Assembly (NCBI GenBank): GCA_023101885.1
Contig: JALPQD010000635.1
Coordinates: 186,001 to 250,000 of the forward strand
Length of the DNA: 64,000 bases
Reading direction: 5' to 3'
Source: Typhlomys cinereus
Taxonomy: Eukaryota; Chordata; Mammalia; Rodentia; Platacanthomyidae
The notes under the pieces were generated by a model that was not told the origin of the DNA, ran no database searches, and saw nothing but the letters and a program-made list of their open reading frames with translations. The position numbers were made by a program, and so were the translations under genes. Shown here piece after piece: positions 59,370 to 64,000 of the stretch (positions within the stretch are counted from its first letter, which is position 1; each line of letters starts with the position of its first letter).

Positions 59370-59581
59370 CAGGAGGCTGGTACAATAGCTCAGTAGATAA
59401 GGCAGCTGCTTGCAGACCTGGCACCCCGACTGTGAGCCCTGGAAGCCCACATGGGGGAAGGAGAGAACTGACTTCTGAAAGTTGTTCTCTGACCTCCATT
59501 TGTGGGTGTGACATGTGTTGCTCCTTCCATGGCTTCTGTTTTTTCTCTCTCTCTCTCTCTGTTTTCCACCCTGTCTCCTTC

Positions 59582-59625
<44 letters not shown>

Positions 59626-59630
59626 ATGGG
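59370..59630 (+). mobile_element. B4-like SINE with (AAAT)n tail
   Basis: AGGCTGGTACAATAGCTCAGTAGATAAGG head, GAACTGACTTCTGAAAGTTGTTCTCTGACCTCC, (CT)n, and eleven AAAT units at 59583-59628. A second member lies at 60255-60440. Confidence 0.65.
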
Positions 59631-60685
59631 AGGGGGCATCAGGGCAGCTGGAACAGTGACCTGTAATCCCAGTACTCAGGTGGCAGAGACAGGATCCCCA
59701 AGGAATGCTGGCTAGGTAGACTGGCCAACCCCTGGGCTCTGAGACTAAGAGGCACTGCTTCAATGAGCAAAGAGGAAAGCAATCGAGGAAAACACCTAGT
59801 GTCAACTCTGGTTCCCTACATGCATGCACACGCATTGCATGTACACCCACACACATGGGGACATAGCTCCACACATGCACACATGTGCAAAAATATGGTG
59901 AATCTTGCATTGTCACAGACAAAAACAAAAAGTATTCGAATTGTTTTCTGAGTCCATGGCCTGGATTTTGACTTGGATAACAGGTACCAGAATGCATAGT
60001 TTCTCTTCAATGAGGCAAATAGCTATTAAAGCAAAGGGGGCAGGTACAGAGCTAGAGAAACAGAATTAAACGAAGGAGCTCAGAATATAGAGGACGTTTA
60101 AAATTGCTTAGAGTTCAAATGTTAGGCTCGGAGAAGCCTGGGCTGTAAGAGGCTAGGCTGCTTAGAATATGAAAAAGCAGACACACATAAGCAAACAAAA
60201 AAGTTTGGAGCAGAGAGATAGTATAGAGGCAGATTTATTAAAAATCTGGACATAAGAGGCAGAGAGAGATGGAGTTCAGCAGGTAAGGTGCCTGCTCACA
60301 AACCTGACAGCTTGAGTTCAGTCCTCAGAAGACCCTGTGAGGGAGTGAGAGAAGTGGCCTTTGACCTCCGTCTGTAGACTATGACATACATTTGTGTATC
60401 TTCTCTTTCTCTTTTATACAAACAAAATAATAAATAAGAAGCATAAGGTTGTCCTACAATCCAGCATTAAAAAATAACAGAATCTGGAAGTAAGGGGGGA
60501 AAAGTTTCCTCAGATCATTAAAACTATGAAAACAGTGTGGTGTGGTAATGTCAATGATGGTCAATGAAAACAGTTGTATGAAGCAGGGAGGAGTGTTTGC
60601 TGCAGTAGCAACCATGCTCCAATTGGAATAATACGGAGACTATGCATAGCCTTTATGTAAGGATCACCTGCAAATTCATGAAACA

Positions 60686-60962
60686 TCCTTTTTTGCATGT
60701 GTGTGTGTATATGTATGTGTGTGATGTGTACAAGAGGTCATGTGAGTGTGCGTGCCTGTGGGCACCTATAGGTGACATTAGGAATCACCCTGGATTGCTC
60801 AACCTCCTTAATGCTTTGCTCTGGGGTTTCCCAAGTTCTGCCTTCCAGGGCCAGAACTGCAGACACCATTCATATCCACCTGGCATTTTTACATGCGATC
60901 TAGGAATCCAAACTCGGGTCCCTTTGCTTGAGAGGAACCCCTGAGCTGTCTCCCTAGTCCTA
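60686..60962 (-). mobile_element. SINE subfamily B, diverged
   Basis: TG-rich start, GGGCACCTATAGGTGACATTAGG, and the head region with GAGACAGCTCAGGGG on the minus strand. Confidence 0.7.
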
Positions 60963-62440
60963 CACTTGTTTTTTTTTTTTTTTTTAATGAAGTGAGGATG
61001 GCTCAGTAACCAGAGCAAGATCTGGCAGTAGCCTTACTGATGATATTGTCACATCTAGAGGATACACATGTCTGTGACAGGAAGAAGGGCTGGGCAGAAT
61101 GGAACACAGAGCGGGGATCGGTGGGCTACAGGCTGACAGGTCCTTCTCTGAGGGATGTGGCTGTCACCTTCAAGCTTCTTGGTGATTATGACAGGATGGC
61201 TCTTTCTCTGAAATACCCTGGCTTCTCCATTAGTGTAGAGCTTAAGAAGCTGGGTGTCTCTGAGGAGTGTAACAAAAGCAGCCAGTCCCCCCTCTAGATG
61301 GATCTGATGCTACTTGACATATTAAAAATCTAGAATAAAACTTCAATAAGTAGCTAGAGGTCACTATAAGTAAAAATGCTGAATAGAAATAAAAACTTCA
61401 GATAGCATATAACAAGTTTAAGACAGCCAAGAAGACATTATCTTATGCTTTTCTTTAGGAAAGTTTTTTGGTTTTCTCCAAAGCTTTGCTATGTGGTAAA
61501 ATCACAGCATTTTCTTAGAGCAGGAAAAAAAAAGCAGCCAGTCCCCAAATGTACCACCCTGGGGGATGGAGAACACCAAGTTTCCCTTCTCCCACCAGAA
61601 CAGAACTTCTTCCTTCAGAGAAATTCTCATGCAATGTGCACAGAGCTGCTGCGCTTCCGGTGTGTATTGGAAAGGGTGCTTTATTCAACTTCCGGTTCCA
61701 AAGGGGAGGTACGGTCCATTATGGTGGCCCAGGCATGGCGGGCAGCAGAGGCGGGAGAGTGGCTTAAGTCATGTCCATCATGGAGGCTGAGAGCTGCACA
61801 CTGCAAGAGCTGACTTCTCCTGGAAGCAGGGTGGGGCTACTCAACCTCAAGACCCACCCCGGAGACGGGCCTTCCTCCTAAAGTTGTTTCCACCTTCCCA
61901 AACTGTGGAGGACAACTCAGGATCAAACCATGACAGACAGGAGCCTTCGCCTTGCTGTCTCTGGAGTGACATCCTTCCGGGGCAAGGCCATCTCATCCAT
62001 ACAGAGACTTCATCAGGAGCACTTTAGAGGGAGAATCTCTACTCCTCTTCTCCTCACTGATGTAGGGATTTTCTTGCTGGCTCACGACACAGCCTCTTCC
62101 CTGGCCCGCCACTTTCTTCCCTTTCTGGCTTGTAAATTCGATTCCCAGCTTGTCTTTTCTGCAACAGTTTTCTCCCACGCCTCCTCTGCCACACAGCCTA
62201 TGTCTTCCTGCTGCCACTTGTTCATTGTGGGCTACTTGGGTGCTCCTATCCCATAGGAACCCTACCCTTCTCTTCCTCTGCGATGACCTGGGCCAGTGCT
62301 ACCTGTAGAGATCTGGGATCTAAAATTCCTGGAGAGAAGCTGCACCTACAGGGCTGATGGACTGATTAGAACTTCGGCAAAGGGGAAGAAGTTAGGATGT
62401 CGCAAGGTCAAGATAACAAATGATCTTAGGCTTTATTTTT
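60963..62440. other. M1AP intron, unclassified, with an old interspersed repeat
   Basis: 61680-61935 resembles an old rodent interspersed repeat (GGTCCATTATGGTGGCCC, CTCAAGACCCACCCCGGAGACGGGCCTTCC, GGATCAAACCATGACAG). No exon found. Confidence 0.35.
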
Positions 62441-62655
62441 GCATATATGCGTGTGTGTCTGTGTGTGTCTGTATTAGAGGGAATCATTCTAGGATTGCTT
62501 TTACCTCATTTTTGTTATGTCTTGGAATTTCCCAGGTTCCGTCTTCCAGAGTGGGAAGTGCACACCGATGCCATTTCCACATCGGATTTGGGGTCCAAAC
62601 TCAAGGTTCTTGTGAGGCAGAGTCTTAACTCCTGAGCCAGTTCCCCAGCCCCTTC
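62440..62655 (-). mobile_element. SINE subfamily B, internally deleted
   Basis: TGTGTCTG start, GTATTAGAGGGAATCATTC and the head GGGGCTGGGGAACTGGCTCAGG. Confidence 0.7.
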
Positions 62656-63017
62656 AGCTCTTTTATGAACAGGCATTTATTGCCGACTTCTGTGCATGAA
62701 TTAACATCTTTGTGACTGTTAGCTAAGCCCTTGTGGAATGCATGCGAGAACTCCCCCTAGCTTCCATCAACTGGAGCTGAGACTATCAGATGGCATCTGA
62801 GGCCTTACAGGCAGCAGAGATTTCCCCGTGGTTGCATTTACTTTTCTTTGAGCAGTGGTGAGACAATCCTCTTGCACAACTTAAGGGGAGAAGTGGGGGA
62901 TTTATTTGGATTATGGTTCCAGAAAGGAGGTAGAAGTGAAAAGGGCATGGTGGTTACAGAAGATGGAGGGGGCTGAGGTCATAATAGTCCTCTTCTTAAA
63001 AAAAATTATTGTTATTA

Positions 63018-63277
63018 TTATTTGCCTCTCTCTGTGTGTTTGTGTGTGTGTGTGTGTGTGTGTTTGAGGGCACTGTTCGTGCCTGTGAAGGCCTAAGGGT
63101 GACTTTGGGAATCACCCTGGATTGCACTACCTCCTCTTTCTTTTGCTTTGGAGTTTCCCGGGCTCTGCCTTCTAGGATTAGAACCACCTGGTATTGTTAT
63201 GTGGGATCTGGGATCCAAACTCAGGACCTTCTGCCTGTAAGGCAGAGGCTTAACTCCCGAGCCATCTCTCCAGCTCA
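63018..63277 (-). mobile_element. SINE subfamily B inside an older repeat
   Basis: (TG)n, GAGGGCACTGTTCGTGCC to AGCTGGAGAGATGGCTCGGGAG. The flanking 62870-63017 and 63278-63485 look like two halves of one older element (GGATTTATTTGGATTATGG ... AACTCACATTCAAACC). Confidence 0.75.
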
Positions 63278-63889
63278 TGACAGTTATCTTGCATAGAGAG
63301 CAAGAGGCAAATTCCTAGAGGAATCAGGCGGGGCTGCCAAAACCTCAAGGCCCGCTCCCTGTGAGTGCCTTTCTCCAGCAGGGCTCCACCTGCTAGAGGT
63401 GCCACAGCCTTGCTAGACATCAGTATCAACTAAGGGTGCAAACACATGGGACTGTGAGGGACAACTAACTCACATTCAAACCAAGACACCCCCTTTGCTG
63501 TAACTTACCCACCTGATGTACCCACCAATATATTTAAAAATGTACTGATTTATGACTTTTTCTTGTTCTGTTACTACAATAGAAACTTCGGACAAAATCA
63601 TACCTCATTGCAACATGGAATTTGGGGTGCTCTGAATCTGTGCTAGGCCATGAACATTCATATATGGCTCTAAAATAAACGATCTCTTAATGCCTCTGAG
63701 GTCAGAGTTTTTTTTTTTTTTAATGTCTTCTGATTCTGCTTTCCCAGTCCTTCAGATGAAGCCTGAAGTATATCCTGACCCACCTCCATCTGTGTGCTTT
63801 CGTGTTACAATTGCAGGGCACCGTAGGTCATGTTACATTTTGTGTTGGTGCCACTGTCATTTGGGAGCATACTTGCTCCTCCCTGTTTA

Positions 63890-64000
63890 TTTTATTTATT
63901 TTTTTTAAAGTTTTTTTTTTTGTATTCAATTGTGCATATGTGCTCCTGTGTGTATGTGTGAGAAACGCAGGCCACCCCCGCTTCCGCCCGGCATCTATAC
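63890..64000 (-). mobile_element. SINE subfamily A, running off the right edge
   Basis: TTCAATTGTGCATATGTGC, then GAAACGCAGGCCACCCCCGCTTCCGCC; the proximal body is missing between them. Confidence 0.75.

Overview
The window is mammalian, almost certainly rodent, nuclear DNA. It has split genes with GT-AG introns, a CpG-rich head-to-head promoter, an ID-family SINE, B1-type (7SL-derived) SINEs, and dozens of tRNA-derived SINEs with a B2-superfamily head (A box TGGCTCAGGGGT, B box GAGTTCGGATCC) and an AATAAA-bearing tail. These SINEs do not match the mouse, rat or hamster B2 consensus as I know it. Their sequence fits a non-murid lineage such as jerboas (Dipodoidea, 'Dip' elements), but that species guess is inference.

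Three protein-coding genes are present in the order and orientation known from human 2p13: LOXL3 (minus), DOK1 (plus), M1AP (minus). LOXL3 runs from a start codon at 14912 down to position 17 and continues off the left edge. Ten coding exons give residues 1-648 of about 755, covering the signal peptide, four SRCR domains and the first part of the lysyl oxidase domain. DOK1 is complete in five exons (16848-19085, 483 aa). M1AP is represented by its last six coding exons (55204 down to 20331, about 326 C-terminal residues). Its 5' exons are not recognised and probably lie beyond the right edge. LOXL3 and DOK1 are divergent and share a CpG-rich interval with three CRE-like sites. DOK1 and M1AP converge tail to tail.

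Layout: 1-2161, LOXL3 exons 11 to 5; 2162-10608, a long LOXL3 intron with two minisatellite/microsatellite tracts, SINEs, a nuclear copy of mitochondrial ND4, an LTR-like element and a CpG-rich block; 10609-14924, LOXL3 exons 4 to 2; 15000-16850, bidirectional promoter region; 16848-19460, DOK1; 20100-24000, last three M1AP exons; 24000-45000, a repeat-rich M1AP intron with a U6 retropseudogene and L1 remnants; 45015-46900, two M1AP exons; 46900-55030, an intron with a duplicated 18-bp higher-order minisatellite; 55031-55204, one M1AP exon; 55205-64000, intron with SINEs only.

I see no bacterial-style system, CRISPR array or novel multigene system. The unusual material is in the introns: the higher-order minisatellite whose units are all multiples of three, a recent local duplication, a poly-G-tailed ID insertion, a GC-AG intron in M1AP, an internal CpG block in LOXL3, and SINEs that carry their own dinucleotide microsatellite.
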